Positions 1 to 13,012 of a DNA stretch of 64,000 nt are shown piece after piece. The notes beneath the pieces were generated by a model. That model saw only the letters and a list, made by a program, of their open reading frames with translations. It was not told the origin of the DNA and made no database searches. Numbering within the stretch: the stretch's first letter is position 1; each line of letters begins with the position of its first letter. A program made the translations under genes and the position numbers. Source of the DNA: Bathymodiolus brooksi (taxonomy: Eukaryota; Mollusca; Bivalvia; Mytilida; Modiolidae); the NCBI GenBank assembly GCA_963680875.1, contig OY804578.1:101399689-101463688 (forward strand). The letters are read 5' to 3'.

Positions 1-240
1 GGTAATCGTGAAGTAATGGAGCAATAGTGCCACTAGTAGAGCAAGAACTGCTTGCCTTTCCGGAGCACCTGAGTTCACCCACGGATCTTAGTGGGGTTCG
101 AGTTATTCGATCTGTAGTGTTAAGTGTATACTTTGTAGATCGTTGATTGTCTTTTTGTACTTTTTCTTTTAGCAGTTGTGTTGTCAGTTCTTTTTCGATA
201 TACGGATTCTGATAGTCCCTTTGATATCTTCATATCTTCT
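1..240 (+). repeat. Mussel-type interspersed repeat
   Basis: Blocks GCCTTTCCGGAGCACCTGAG, TTAGTGGGGTTCGAGTTA, TTGTTTGTC-like, TTGTGTTGTCAGTTC and GTCCCTTTGATATCTTC are in the order known to me from a very common repeat of mytilid genomes. Further copies lie at 35820-36010, 42516-42770, 55778-55990 and, more divergent, 27110-27310 and 38160-38310. It is the main hint for the organism. Confidence 0.55.
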
Positions 241-1225
241 TACATGTTTATTATATTTCTTTCATTTGATGTGCATGACATGTGGTACACATTCATTTTG
301 TAAGAATTATAATAGTATTTAAGTTAATCAATTGGGAAATTGTATACCAAACAGTACTTACAGGACCAATAAGGAAAACTGTCATCATTATAAAATGATT
401 GATTTTTTTATCCCTTTATTGAATAGCGCTAAACGTTGTTGTATTAATGAATATTCCATTGAAAATAGACCTCTTAGCAATGGTGAAAAATGAGAAAATC
501 TATAAAATCTATATTACTAACAAATAACATTACAGAGAAGAAACTTCTATTATTCCCCCTTTTCACTATCTTTGCAACATATACCTCAACAACTGAGTAA
601 TAACGGTGATAGACAAGATATGGACGTAAATGAACATGAGAGGTAATTCAATTTTATAACTAGACATAAATGAAACTTGCCGTAGTTACCGTATAAATGA
701 TAGGATGTCGTCATATCTAGGTGACCATTTTGAGGGACGCTTTATGATGGACCATATTTCCCATTCAGCTGACATTAAGATGAGGATCATTCCATTGTTC
801 TCGAGGGGTGGTTATGCAGTGTTAATCGACACATTCCAATACCATTAAAGACTGACATGTGTATAAGATTGCACATTGTACCTGTACACTCGATACAATA
901 GCAATGATCGCGAAAATGCCCTCCATGGAACAAGATGGCAGCTTTAACACAGGACCATATGGGAGGACGAACGACGGAACTACACTAAGGAAAAATGAAC
1001 GTATCCACATTTGTTCTGTTTATTTACATGATGCTTTGAATTTTAATGATTCTGGGGAAGAACAATGTGTTATTTCCAAATATGAAATCTAAAGCTGCAA
1101 AATTTGCAATAGTTTGAACACAAATGCTCATTTCCACAGCCATTTAAGTAATGACATATTACTTGACAAGGAGTTACGGTAAACTAAATCGTAAATCGGC
1201 TGACATTGTTCAATAATTAGAGTAT
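241..1225. other. Unassigned flank sequence
   Basis: AT-rich, shared by all three flank blocks (42771-43765 and 55991-57005). The open stretches here are not conserved between copies, so no gene is called. Confidence 0.5.
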
Positions 1226-1345
1226 AACCTTTCCGAGTTGATATATATTGGTGAAACGAAAGGAAGACTACACAAAGGGAGATTCGGTTATCGATCCGGT
1301 ATCAGTAACAATATTAAAGATATTTTACCAGCATGTCTGATCAAT
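1226..1345 (+). pseudogene. Possible GIY-YIG nuclease fragment
   Basis: Reads IYIGETKGRLHKGRFGYRSG, which resembles the YIGET...LxxRFxxHR core of GIY-YIG nucleases carried by Penelope-like retroelements. Copies lie at about 43770-43860 and 57010-57100 with indels. The fragment is too short for a firm call. Confidence 0.35.
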
Positions 1346-1939
1346 CGATCCTTTCAATGGCAGTTTGCATCATCAACAAATTATATCATAGGACTACCAA
1401 TCCAGAGGTGGCCATTGTGTTTTCTGTTCTTCTTCGATATGCAGATTACTCCCTTGGTATCTTACAAACTCTTCTGAAACATGAAATTAAGCAGTAATTC
1501 AATATATAAAATAATTTGAAGAAAATAATTTTTTTTTTATATTGAACTGAACTAGACCATATCATTTCCTTAAAGGATATTTTAAATGCCACAAACACAA
1601 TTTAAAACCACCAAGCAAGTAGATTAAGGTTTATGTGTATGATGTTTAACACTATATTCAACACTATTTCAGCTATATCTTAACTTTGTGAGTTCGAATC
1701 CCGCTCAGGCGAGGTGTACTCGATACAACATTATGTGATAAAGTGTGTTAATGACTTTCCGTAGACAAAAACAAGACTACTGAGTAACATAATTAGAGAC
1801 ACCCTATAATTGTAACAACAAAATTGATGGCATGTGTATTCTCTCTAAGCATGCATTTACCTCAATGAATCAGTGTAGACGATGCTATGATCATCGTCAT
1901 TACTAGTATATATCACCTATAACCTCCATGATATTTCAC

Positions 1940-2300
1940 TATGTTAGAAATCAGAATTCAAATCAATACTACAAGCTTATAGCCTTCGCCAGGGCCAGTT
2001 GCGGACGGAAATCAACGACAAAAGAGATAATAATATCACATTTTCTATTGAGAATTTTCATATTTAAATGTAGCAACATTCCAACACCATCTGCATATGG
2101 AGTATATATTTCTCAGTTCATGCTATATCACAGAGCTTGTGGTTCATGGCATATTTTCCGTGATAGATGCTTGCTGCTAACAAGAAAGATACTGAACCGT
2201 GGTTTCCTAGTGGTTAAGTAGACGTCATCACTTAAAAAGTTATGCGGTCGTCATCATGACTTGGTTAGCGAAATATCTGTGTCACAAATAACTTGTCACC
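1940..2300 (+). pseudogene. Reverse-transcriptase relic, copy 1
   Basis: Three frame pieces together read YDKRDN, then CSNIPTPSAYGVYISQF, RACGSWHIFRDR, LLLTRKILNRGF and, after a shift, SSLKKLCGRHHDLV. This is the conserved C-terminal run of a reverse-transcriptase family common in mollusc genomes (AYGVYISQLIRY, LLLTRKLLNQGF, GRHHDLV). Several frameshifts and a stop are present. Copies lie at 44222 and 57450. Confidence 0.65.
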
Positions 2301-4560
2301 TAGTTTTCAAAAAGAGTAGTACTACATGCGTCATTATTGGAGCAGGAACTGTTCCTTCTCCCGGATCACCAGGGATATAACGGGTTTCTTTTTCTACATT
2401 CTTACTCAGATGAAGGTCTTGGTAGTACGCACCTCGGCCTTCGCCTGAGTACTAATGCGGGAACAAAATCCCGTTATGCCCGATACGGGTCACTTCATTT
2501 ATTTCAATAGTACTATATATTATACTTTTACATCAAGTCAAATACGTGACACTGATTAGGCACTAAGTCAATACGTGACACTGCACTGATTGCACACCAA
2601 GTCAATAATTGTATCTAACCAATTGCACTCTCTTTGTTAAATATTAGACCACTATTTATGTTTGTAAAGTCATGTATTACTTTGCATTGTTGCCTTTTTA
2701 TCAATGACATTGAAGTAATTGAAGAATGTAAAAAGTTTTAGAATACTATAACAAATTTGAATTTCGACTACGAACAAAAGATTGTGTCCTTTGTTCGTAT
2801 CTGAAATTGAGTCACCCGACAAACATAATTTTTAACATATTACGTGTATTCTAATTTTCAAACAATTGAGCAAGATTTGAGAATTTTTAATTCATTTTTA
2901 TTCGTCTGTTCCATTTTGAATAATTAAAAGTATGGTAATGAAAAGTTATACAATTTAATTGGTTCATTCTCGACCTCTATTGTTCAAAAACCACCCAGTG
3001 ATTTGGTATATCTTTAGTATGGTATGTGTGAAAATATTTACAAAGTGTCGATTGGACATCTAAGATGACCACCGCCGAAATGAACTAGAGCTTTTCTATT
3101 AAGAAATTACAGTTTTCGTTGAATCCAAATGATTCATGACTGATCATTTATTCCATTTATCTGATCCACTAGTTCCATTTTTCCATATTGTCACTCTTGA
3201 AAAGTATAAGAACGACGTTTGTTTCTGCTTTGTTCATTGTAATTTGGCAGTTGGTTTGGACTTTTTGACATTGCTAAATAAGCACAATATACTTACATTT
3301 TCGTTGCGAAACAGGCTAGAAAAAATATACAAGGATTTGCATTTTTACCTGTTTCTATAGCTTGTACAGATATTATATATTTTCCTGCGAAATCAGAAAC
3401 AAATACGACGTTTAACTTATACTTGGCATATGTGATCTATGAAAGGTCTCACGAAATTGAGTAGTGCCATAACACACGTCCAATATGTCACATCTACTGA
3501 TTTTCGGATGGGCTTGTATTCTTGAAATGAGTAAACCTATGAAAAGGTTACTAATTTTGTACAGATCCAGCAGGATCCAGTGAGTGTGGTTCAGTTGACT
3601 GCTCTTTTATAATTAGCTTTCATATCATAAATAGTATTGAGCCAAGGGCTTTGTTAGCTTTGTTTGACCATTACAGAGTCGTGTAAAGTGAGTGAAAGAT
3701 ATCGGAAAATTAAGGGAAATGGTCTCTATATCTCGAGATTTGCTGAGGCACTGTCCTAAAAACGTACAGGTAAGTGGTTTATTTGAAAGCTTTAATAGGT
3801 AGCTTTGCATACGTGGAAAGTAATTGCGTCATAAAAGAATGTAAAAAGCTGATCTGGTCTAAATTAGTAAGTATACATTTGAATCAGCAATCCGTATCAC
3901 CGTAGATAATATTCGTAATTCACCCTTTTTGCCTTTTAAAGGAGACGCGGAGTACATTATTCCTTAATCCCACTTTTTGACAGTATCTTTACTCAATCGC
4001 ACTCAATGTTGAGTTATTTTTCATAATCACACTTTATAGAGATGGTTTCCTCTCGTCGCCATACACGAAAACTTCCAGTTAATTGCTTTTATGGGTGGTT
4101 CCCTTGTTTTCAAAAGATTTTCCCTGGGTGCCTCACACTTTTAAATTGTACAGCCATAAGCTCAAATGATGATGATTATACTTTTGAATTTAGTGAATTG
4201 ACTTCTTTTAAAATCCTTGAGTTCAATGAATGCTGTAAATGTTGAATTTTTTGTTGTTTTATTTTTTAAGATGGAAGCTTTTAAGGCTCGTTGAATATTA
4301 TTTTTTATAATTGTATTTCTAAAAATAAATGTCACATCAGATTGTACTTTAAATAAATAAATTACCCGATTTATGAACACAACGAAGTATAGCTATACTG
4401 TCCCATAGTGTTGACAATGTTTGAATTATTTAAATCATATAAGTGTAACAAAACTTGCTGCTTTATTATCGCATGGATGTCATTTAGTCCTAAAAATATA
4501 TATTAAACCGCAATAAAAACGCCGTTTTTTTCCAAGTTTGCCAAAAATCATTCTAAATAC
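2301..4560. other. Flank sequence without recognised genes
   Basis: 2338-2500 is a repeat also found at 44600 and 57838. From about 2960 the sequence is unique to copy 1. 4040-4480 is a diverged duplicate of 7190-7560, showing that the extra 3.6 kb came from an internal tandem duplication. Confidence 0.5.
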
Positions 4561-4568
4561 TAAATTGG

Positions 4569-4593
4569 TGATGTGTGTGTGTGTGTGTGTGTG
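4569..4593 (+). repeat. (TG)n microsatellite
   Basis: A simple GT run of about 12 units within the Tc1-like leader. The sister copies have shorter GTGTGT tracts. Confidence 0.85.
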
Positions 4594-4699
4594 ACGAACT
4601 TAAATCTTCTTTATATTTAAAAAAAAATACGATTGACTGCATACTTTAGCTTAGGCGAATATATTGGGTCTCGAGATGATCGTGGGACGCGCTTAAAAT

Positions 4700-5670
4700 A
4701 AAACAACATGAAAAGCCGGTACCAATTGTACTAATTGCGGCTTATTTAAGACGCACAAAATCCACACGTTGTCAGTACCACTACTGACATATCGCCTTAA
4801 TCAAGTAGAACAAGTTATTTGATGATTGAATGATTGGCAACGGCCTCTAATCGTTGCACATGCATTTAACTGTACGCACCATCCAAAGTCTATGGTAACG
4901 TTATACTCCACAAGCAGTACCAATGACTTGGCACACAGTGGTCGTCCTAGAGATACAACAGCACGTCAGGATATGTACATTTGTCTACAGCATATCTATA
5001 CTCGATTTACTAGAGCCACGACAGACAACTGGCAACCACCAATTAGTGACGAAATTGTCCGACGCCGATTTATCACCAACACCACAAGATATCGTTGTCC
5101 GACCGGTGGACCCATCCTTACAGTTCGCCATCGTCAAGAACGTCTACAGTGGAATATAATACGTCAAAACTGGCGTCACTAGCAGTGGACGAATATCATT
5201 CTCCTAATATATTGCAATTCCATCGCAGATATCAGAAACAAAGGCGTAATGAACGCTAGTACTGTTGCGTGCATCATGGAAAGAGACTCATGGGGAGAAC
5301 CAAACATCATAGTGTGGAGTAGAATCGATATAGGCTTTAAACTTGGACCAGTCATCTTTCAGAACATCGGCCAATGCAGAGGTAATGGGGTTTTCGGTGC
5401 TCTCTACATACATCAAGTTCTGAGACCCCATATGGTGACATTTATTGCACGTCATCGGAATTACACTTCCCAGCATGACAACATCCGTGCTCATTTTGCA
5501 AGAGCCACGAGCGACTTTCTTCAGCAAAACGACATGGATGTTATGCCGTGGCTTGCACTTAGTCCGTGTTTACACCTGATTGAACATCTGTGTAGTGATA
5601 TTCAAAGACTTATTGAATTCCAGCCTGAATTGCTATTTATAAAACATATGTTTTTCTTCGGGTAAAACGT
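4700..5670 (+). pseudogene. Tc1-like transposase relic 1
   Basis: The N-terminal piece reads RPRDTTARQDMYICLQHIYT and later GPILTVRHRQERLQW, as in the paired helix-turn-helix region of Tc1 transposases. The second piece (5249-5665) has WSRIDIGFKLG, LRPHMVTFI, QHDNIRAHFARA, DFLQQNDMDVMPW and LIEHL. The D of QHDN and the E of IEHL are 34 residues apart, the D34E spacing of Tc1 enzymes. The two pieces are in different frames, the first catalytic D was not found, and the element is dead. Confidence 0.85.
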
Positions 5671-7790
5671 GATACTATAATACCGTTGGGGTTTTAACTT
5701 CCTATTCATATATTCCGTCAGCATGAATTAAAACCATACCCATTCATTTGTTAAATTAGAAAAATAGTAACAGGTTAATTTGAAGCTTCATGGACTTGTA
5801 GAAATATGACATATTGATATATGATAGCTTGAAAATCCCCACCCATTATATTGAAGTGAAAAATTTTCGACACAACAGTATTTTTAAAAACTGAAAAAAA
5901 TCGACCCATTCCAGTGGCACTTTTGCATAGAATGTAACACCCTCTTGCTGAATAAAACGGATTTTCCATGGTAAATTAAAACTTAAAACTAGCTTAAATG
6001 TAATTTTTCTGTCACTAGTCTTTGATTTGCAATACTGTCAATTTTAATTCGGTTTTAATTTTCGTGCATTGAGTTGGAACGAAAATAAAATGTCACACTG
6101 AGCATGTTCACCCTAAAGATAACCACCATAGTACTATAAGCTTTTGGCGATACCATGTCCGCATAAAGGAATACAGATCTATGCATATGTCTAAGGTGAG
6201 ATTTACAGTTTTTTCAACTTTATTTGTTTAGATTTCCCGATGTTATTAACTACATTCACTATAACTAAGACATTGAAGACATAATAATATATCAACTTTT
6301 ATACTTACACGCGATGTACAGGGAATACCATACATTCCACTGGGTAGAAATAAATAATAGAAGGTTTATTCCTTATAAAGAAAACAAAAAAACATGCATA
6401 TTCTTGAATCATTAATATCATGATTATATTTGAGTATACAATTTAGAACAACATTTTTAAATGTCCTCTGTATTACTATTGTTAATAAGGATTGTACAAT
6501 AACAAGAAAATCATGGCACACTTAGTGCAGCTTAATGTTATTATTGAAAAAGTACATTTTCAGATGTTTATGACGAATCTTTAATAGTTGTCCCTGCCGG
6601 CTATCTTGCATAATTATTTTATGAATATTCAAAGTAAGTTTGGGTTAATATTACCCAGTTGTTTAAGGAAAAACATTCTCAAATGAATTTTGGACAAATT
6701 ATACTAAATTTAGATATTTTCGATGAATCGGCAAAATTGCTAGTTTCACAGTAATTAACAAATTAGTATCCTATATCTATCTATTGCTTAAATATTAGTT
6801 CATTAAAAAGGAATTGTGTTTCAGTAATGACGGTATCGTTGAACACAGTGTTTGAAAATGACCATCCGAAGATCATTTTGTGAAGTTTGGTTCAATTTGA
6901 TGCAGTGGATTTATTGATGATTTTCAAATTCACTCTGATCAATTTAGTCTTCATTTACATAGTACGCACCCAGAAAATTGACTAGTGGTAAAAATATTAA
7001 CTTTGATTAATTGTTTGATTGGTGTTTAACCCAATCTGTAATAGAGTTTATCAGCTATATCGAGGATATGAATAAATTATATAAATCAATTTCCATAACT
7101 GGAAGACCTTTAGAAATAAGACTCTTGTGTATAATACAATCAAGATATATAGAGAAATATGAGAAGTAAAATGCTAGATAATTTCTAATATCATTTCCAT
7201 GGGTGGTATCCTTGCTTTCAAAATTCTTTCCCTGTGTACCTCGCAAGTTTATATTGTGCAGTCATATGCTCAAGTAATGATGATTTTACTTTTGAATTTA
7301 ATATAATAGGTTCCTTTAATATCATTGAGTTTGATGAATGTTGTAAATGTTGAATTTTATGTGGTTTTCTATTAAGCTATTACTGAACTGTTCATCATAA
7401 TTATTTAAAGGTTCGATGAATATTGTGTTTGTTATTGTATTTGTAAAAAATGTCACATTAGATTGTACTTTAAATGAATAAATTAACATAGGAATGGGTA
7501 GATATACTGTCCCTCAGTGTTGACAGTGTTTGAATTATTTTAAATCATAAACGTGTAACAAAACTTCCTGCTTTATTATCGCGTGGATGTTACTTAGTCC
7601 TCAATATATATACTGAACCGTAATAGAAACACCGTATTTTCAAAGTTTGCAAAAATCATCAAATGCTAAATTGTTGATTTGTGTTTGCTTGGAGCACATA
7701 TATCGTGTTTTAAAAACACATTTTACGGTTGACTGCGTACTTTAACTTTGGCGAAGATATTTGGTCCTGGATCGCATTTAAAAACATGAA
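5671..7790. other. Flank sequence between Tc1-like relics
   Basis: 5690-6400 is a diverged copy of 10910-11640. 6590-7190 matches copies 2 (45290) and 3 (58540). No coding signal survives comparison between copies. Confidence 0.5.
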
Positions 7791-7859
7791 AAAATCGTAC
7801 AAATCGTACCAATCTCTGTTTATTTAAGACGCAGAAAATTCACAGGTTTTCATTGCCAC

Positions 7860-8750
7860 TATTGAACGCCAGTCTATTGCAACTCACAGGTTGTCCTAGA
7901 TATACAACAGCACGTCATAATACGTACATTCGTCGGCAGCATATGAATAATCGAATTACCAGAGCCACGCAAACAATTGGGAATCACCAGAGACCAATTA
8001 GTGATCACACTATCCGACGTTGACTGATCACCAACACCATAAGATGTCGTGGTCTGACCAGAAAACCCATCCTTACAGTCCACCATCGTCACGAACGTCT
8101 ACACTGGACTACCCAAAGTCAAAACTGGCGTCACTAGCTGTGGACGAATATAATTCTTATATATTGCAATTCCATCGCAGATCGCAGAAACAAAGGCGCG
8201 GTGAACGCTGTTTCTGTTGCATGCAATATGGAGAGAGACCCATGGGGAGGGCCAAGCGTATTAATGTGGAGTAGAATTGGTCTAAGCTTCAAACGTGGAC
8301 TTGTCATCTTCCAAAGCATCGGCCAAGGAAAAGGTAATGGGGTTATGGGCGCTCTCTACATAGATCAAGGTCTGAGACCCTATGTGGTGCCATTTTTTGC
8401 ACGCCATTGGAACAACACTTTCCACCATGACAAAGCCCGTGCTCATTTTGGAAGAGCCACAATCAAAACAACATGGTTGTTATGCCATGACCTGCTCTTA
8501 GTCCGGGCTAAAACCTGATTGAACATCGGTGGAGTGAGATTCAAAGACGACTTGATGAAGTCCAAACAAGGTCGACAACGGAAGCTGAACGTGGTGCATC
8601 CTTCATCAGGGTTTAGGCTCGTATTCCTATGGTATTTATCAACCATTCAATGTACAGGAGATGTGTTGCTGTTATTAACACCAATGCAGGAAATACACGA
8701 TACTGACTTTCGTTCCTCATTTCTTCTTAAATCTGCGTTGTATTGTTGAC
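7860..8750 (+). pseudogene. Tc1-like transposase relic 2
   Basis: Same family as relic 1. Pieces seen: NRITRATQTIGNHQRP, then ERDPWGGPSVLMWSRIGLSF, LRPYVVPFFARHWNN, HDKARAHFGRAT and the C-terminal NHSMYRRCVAVINTNAGN-like run. It is broken by stops and shifts. Orthologous copies are at 46560 and 59340. Confidence 0.8.
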
Positions 8751-9339
8751 AAAAGTGTCCGAAAAATACCATTTGTTATATTTAGAAATCTGCTTGAAAT
8801 GACTTTCCGATATTTATAATTAAAGTTGATAGTCATCAAAATAAAGTTGGTGCGAAGATTCGTTTGCGGTTTAGTATTGATATAGTTTATTTCCACACCA
8901 GTAATTATTTGAATTATTTAAATCATTTTTAACAAAACTTCCTGCTTCATAATCGTCTAGATCACATTTAGTCCAAATTTTGCAAACACTCATTCTAAAC
9001 ACTGAATTGGTGATGCTAATTTGTGCAGATCACGTATATTATCTATATAATCACCCCTCATTGCATTTTGTGAAACATTTTACGGTTGACCACGTACTTT
9101 ATCTTAGGCGAAGATATTAGGTCTCGAGGTGGTCATGTTTAAAAACATGAAAAGCTTGTGCAAATCCTACTGGACTAATTTAAGTACGCAGAAAAGTTTC
9201 TGTATCGCTATTGAACGCCAGACGAATGCTAAAACTCTGTCTTGAACAACGAGAGCAAGCTATCTGTGGAATGAATGCTGGGCAACGGCATCGTCTATTG
9301 AGAAATAAAGATATATATATAGACAGAAAACTAAAAAGA

Positions 9340-9655
9340 TGAGCAACACGGACCTCACTAAAAATCGGGGTGAACCCAGGCGCCTGCGAAGGGTAATCAA
9401 TTCTTTCCTCTTATGAGACACCCGCCATGGTACTCCACTATGCGCAAACAAACACAAGTAAAGTAAATAATAAATGAGCCCTCCTACAAACAACTTGAGG
9501 TAAAAACGAACCGAACATAGTTTTATGCGGAAATCGTAGCGAAATTGAGAACATAAGGACATATGACAGAACAAAATATTGGACATTGCATACGCAAACA
9601 TGCACAAAAAAGCAAAAGAAGACATGAGCCCGCCTACAAACAACTAGATGCAAAG
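9340..9655. repeat. Interspersed repeat (GAGCAACACGGAC family)
   Basis: The order GATGAGCAACACGGACC, GGGTAATCAATTC, GAGACACCCGCCATGGTACT and ACTATGCGCAAACAAACAC recurs at 49305-49630 and 60895-61230, and in diverged form at 20745, 24730 and 37470. Short blocks are internally repeated (CATGAGCCC with ACAAACAACT). It is non-coding. Confidence 0.7.
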
Positions 9656-9699
9656 ATGAACCAAACCAAATTCCATGGGAAATCTATAACCAACAAACA

Positions 9700-10640
9700 G
9701 TACCAGTGACTTAAAATTGTCTTCCTAGAGTTTCAGAGCCACGTACATTCCTCGAAAACATGAATAATCAATTTACTAGAGCCACGCAAACATCACGACA
9801 GCCAATTGGCAACCACCAGAGATCAATTAGTGATGACATTGTCCGACGTCTATTGCTGGCCAACAACACAAGATGTCATTGTCAGACCAGAAAACCCTTT
9901 CTTGCAGTTTGTCATCGTCCTAAGCGTATACAGTGGACTATGCAACGTCCAAACTGGAATCACTAGCAGTGAAGGAATAGCATATCAGATGCAAGTCGAT
10001 GTTGAATTTCCATCACAAATGACAGAAACCGTGTCTGCTGAAGAAATGTGGAACGCTGTTACATGCCTCATGGAAAGAGACCCATGGGGCGGACCAAAGA
10101 TCATGATGTGGAATAGAATCGGTCTAAGCTATAAACTTGGACCTATCATCTTTCAGAACATATGACAAAGGCAATGTAGAGATAATTGGGTTATAGCCGC
10201 TCTCTACATATATCAAGTTCTGACACCCCATGCGATACATTTTTTGCACGTCGTCGGAACTACACTTTACAGCATGAGCAAGAGCAAGAGCCAAGATAGA
10301 TTTCATTCAACATACCAACACAAATGTTATGCCGTGGCCTGCTCTCAATATGTGTTTAAACCTGATTGAACACTGTGGGATGAGATTAAAGACGAATTAA
10401 TGAAGTCCAAGCTATGCCGACAACTGCAGCTGAATCTGAAACATCATTCTTGAGGATTTGGGTTTGTAATCCTATGACATTAATCAACTACTGCATTTGT
10501 TCAATGTACCAGATATATGTTGCTGTAATCAACACCAATGGAGGAAATGCACGATGCTTACTTTCGTTCCTCATTTCTTCTCAAGCATGTGATGCATTGT
10601 TAACAAAGGTATCCGAAAAAACAACATTTTAGAAACTAGC
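9700..10640 (+). pseudogene. Tc1-like transposase relic 3
   Basis: A second subfamily: NNQFTRATQTSRQPIGNHQR, SISDDIVRRL, then ERDPWGGPKIMMWNRIGLSY, KLGPIIFQNI and a C-terminal QMYVAVINTNGGNARCLLSF-like run. The DN...E region is destroyed. Orthologues are at 49690 and 61270. Confidence 0.78.
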
Positions 10641-12500
10641 TATGCTTAGAAATCTGCTTGAAATGACATTCCGATATTTGTTATTAAAATTGCTATAAAT
10701 CTAAATATAGTTGGCTTAGGATTTATCTATGCGAAGTTTCTTTTGGGGTTCAACATAGATATGTTTTTTCTACACCAATAATTTGGCTAATGAATTTTAT
10801 ATTGATATGTAACCTCAGGAATGTAATTCTGTAGCCTGAATGTTATTTATAAAGCATTTTTTTCCAACCGGGGATCGGGGGAGGGAATTACCTCAGGTAA
10901 GATAGAGTACTGTGGTGCCGTTGGGGTTGTAATTCCCTTTTCATATATTCCCTCGACATGAAAGGCAATCCCATTCATTTGTTAAATTACAAGCAATAGT
11001 TACAGATTAATCTGTATCGGCTTGTGGAAATATGACCTATTGATATATCATAGGTTAAAAATTCTCACACATTGATGTATTGAAGTGAAACATTTTCGAC
11101 CCAATCATATGTTTGAAAGCTGAAAAAATGGACCCATTCCAGTAGAAAGTGACCACCCAATTCCCACCTCCTCTGAGTGTTTGTCTCGGGGTAACTAGGT
11201 TTCCCCTTTCTACTGAATAAAACGGCTCTTCTATTGTTAAATAAACTTAAAAACCTAGTTAAACTTATTTTTTTATTGCACTAGCTTTGAATTGTATAAC
11301 TTCCCATTTTCATTCGGATTTAATTTTCTTGCATGTAGTTGAAACGAGGATAAAATGCCACACTGAGCATGTCTCTATTCTATAAATAGCCACCATTGAA
11401 CTGTAACATTTTTGCGATGTCATTTCCATTTAAAGGAATGCGGATCTGTGCATATGTTTTAGGTGAGGTTTTAAATTTGTTTCAACTTTTTATTATTAGA
11501 TTTCCATACTTTCTTACCTGCATGCACTATGACTAGGACATTGAAGACATACTAATATATCAGATTGGATACTTGTAACACCCCCATGTAAGGGGAATAT
11601 CGTTCATTCAAACTGAGTTGAAATAAATAATAGAAACGTTAAGCAGCTTAAGACTAGTACTAGTACATTTTGAATATAAATATAAATTGTAAGTATTTGT
11701 AGATATACTTAAGCTTTATTATTCTACAGACACAAGTTTAGAAATGTACTGGTGCTGTGGTGGCAGTATTAGGTGCCGTGCCACTATTTATTGCCTCAAT
11801 AATTTCTGATATTCGTGTATATAATTGTTTTTTTCAGGAAGTCAGTTTTTAATATTTTGACTTTGGGCGTAGTTGGTGAAGGTTATTCAAGAAACATGTC
11901 ATGCCAAAGAAATTGAACATTTTCGTCTGTTAGGATCTTATTTCGGAAATGTCATTAAGCAGAAAAAAAACCTCTCATGATTACATTTTTTACGACAGCA
12001 AAACAAGTGGCCGTCGTATTATATTATTGTTGTGTCGTCGTCTGTGAAAAAAATGGCCGTCGTGCGATAACTTTAGTTGTAGTTGACTGATCCTTCTGTA
12101 TTTTAAGCACAATATAATTATTTTGATATTTACCTCTGACAACGGGAGCAACCACTACCGGAGTAATAGTGGATACGTCTATTTTATACTAAGTTTTATT
12201 TACATACAACACATAGAATAAAAGCAAAAATATGTATAACAAAATGTTCATAGTGTGAAATTAGTATTTCTATATAAGTAGACAATTGATAGTTTCCATA
12301 CAGTAATCAGATAGTTTCTATACATTAATACGATAAAAAGAATCATAAGAGTTTGAAGGTTATTGATATTGGTATAATATTTTTAAAAGGCGTCTAAATG
12401 GAGCCTAAATTCCTAAATTTAACATATTCAGAAAGAAATGGAAATAAATTTAAGACAAAAACGTTGTAAGTAAAAGCATTAACATCCCTTAAATGGAAGA
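10641..12500. other. Right part of flank block copy 1
   Basis: Very well conserved in copies 2 (50600-52330) and 3 (62190-64000). It includes a T-rich stretch and the repeat GGTTATTCAAGAAACATGTC (11880), related to a family found in the introns. No frame is conserved among copies. Confidence 0.55.
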
Positions 12501-12502
12501 CA

Positions 12503-12539
12503 CAGGCTACGAATACGACGGAAACGTATTCGTAGCCTG
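12503..12539. repeat. Perfect inverted repeat, 15-bp arms
   Basis: CAGGCTACGAATACG, spacer ACGGAAA, then the exact complement CGTATTCGTAGCCTG. It marks the edge of the duplicated flank. At the deletion join in copy 2 (52333-52354) one arm is kept, followed by the complement of the spacer. Confidence 0.92.
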
Positions 12540-12876
12540 GGTTCTACAAGTACGACGGGTGGAAGTTGTGACTAAATGATCAACCGGTTTTCGGACATGG
12601 ACAGCTATTTTACGGAAATCAATCACGTATTGCTAGAATCTAGAGGCTACGATAACGACGGATTTCCCGATTTTCTTAATTCTATTGTTTTTATTTCATT
12701 AAATGACAATTTATGAATTTTTTATATAATTTTCTGTTTGTAGTTTATTTTTATTCCAATAAAATCTGATGCATTGGAAAACTAGTCTTACAATACACGA
12801 TTAAGCCCATAGATTGTGCTGTTATGAGTACTTCTCAGAGTACAACTCACACTTCTCAACACTAATTATTTTCAAA

Positions 12877-13012
12877 ATGGACGACGATGGTAGTGCGCTC
12901 CGTGTTGGAACAAAGTATCAATCTTTTACAGACTTAGAGTGTGCCCTAAAAAAAATTCCAGCAGGATAACTACGTCGAACTTTATAAGAGTAGCACAAGG
13001 GGTCTAATCTAA
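12877..13012 (+). pseudogene. Fragment resembling a ZSWIM3-type N-terminus
   Basis: From the ATG it reads MDDDGSALRVGTKYQSFTDL then ECALKK; after one shift at the A run 12950-12956 it continues FQQDNYVELYKSSTRG. The pattern (G-x-x-F-x-x-F-x-x-L, FQxxNYVxLY, SSTR) is like the N-terminal domain shared by ZSWIM3-type and transposase-derived FAR1-like proteins. It stops at TAA 13010-13012. It is an isolated fragment with no partner exons seen; assignment is by memory of the pattern only. Confidence 0.4.

Larger units (their letters stand above)
1..12500 (+). repeat. Flank block, copy 1
   Basis: Matches 42516-52330 and 55778-64000 along its length. It begins with the mussel-type repeat and ends near AAATGGAAGACACAGGC. 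It contains an extra 3.6 kb (about 2960-6590) absent from the other two copies. It lies directly before the receptor gene and no host gene is visible in it. The best match at its end is copy 3. Confidence 0.9.

Noticed and set aside
859..1092. 77-residue frame in the flank block
   Set aside because: The equivalents near 43400 and 56600 are shifted and interrupted, so the frame is not conserved.
4826..5665. Working Tc1-type transposase
   Set aside because: The halves are in different frames, the first catalytic aspartate was not found and all seven copies carry stops.
9260..9643. 127-residue minus-strand frame rich in cysteine and phenylalanine
   Set aside because: It lies over a non-coding interspersed repeat on the opposite strand. 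The frame is not kept in the copies at 49305 and 60895.
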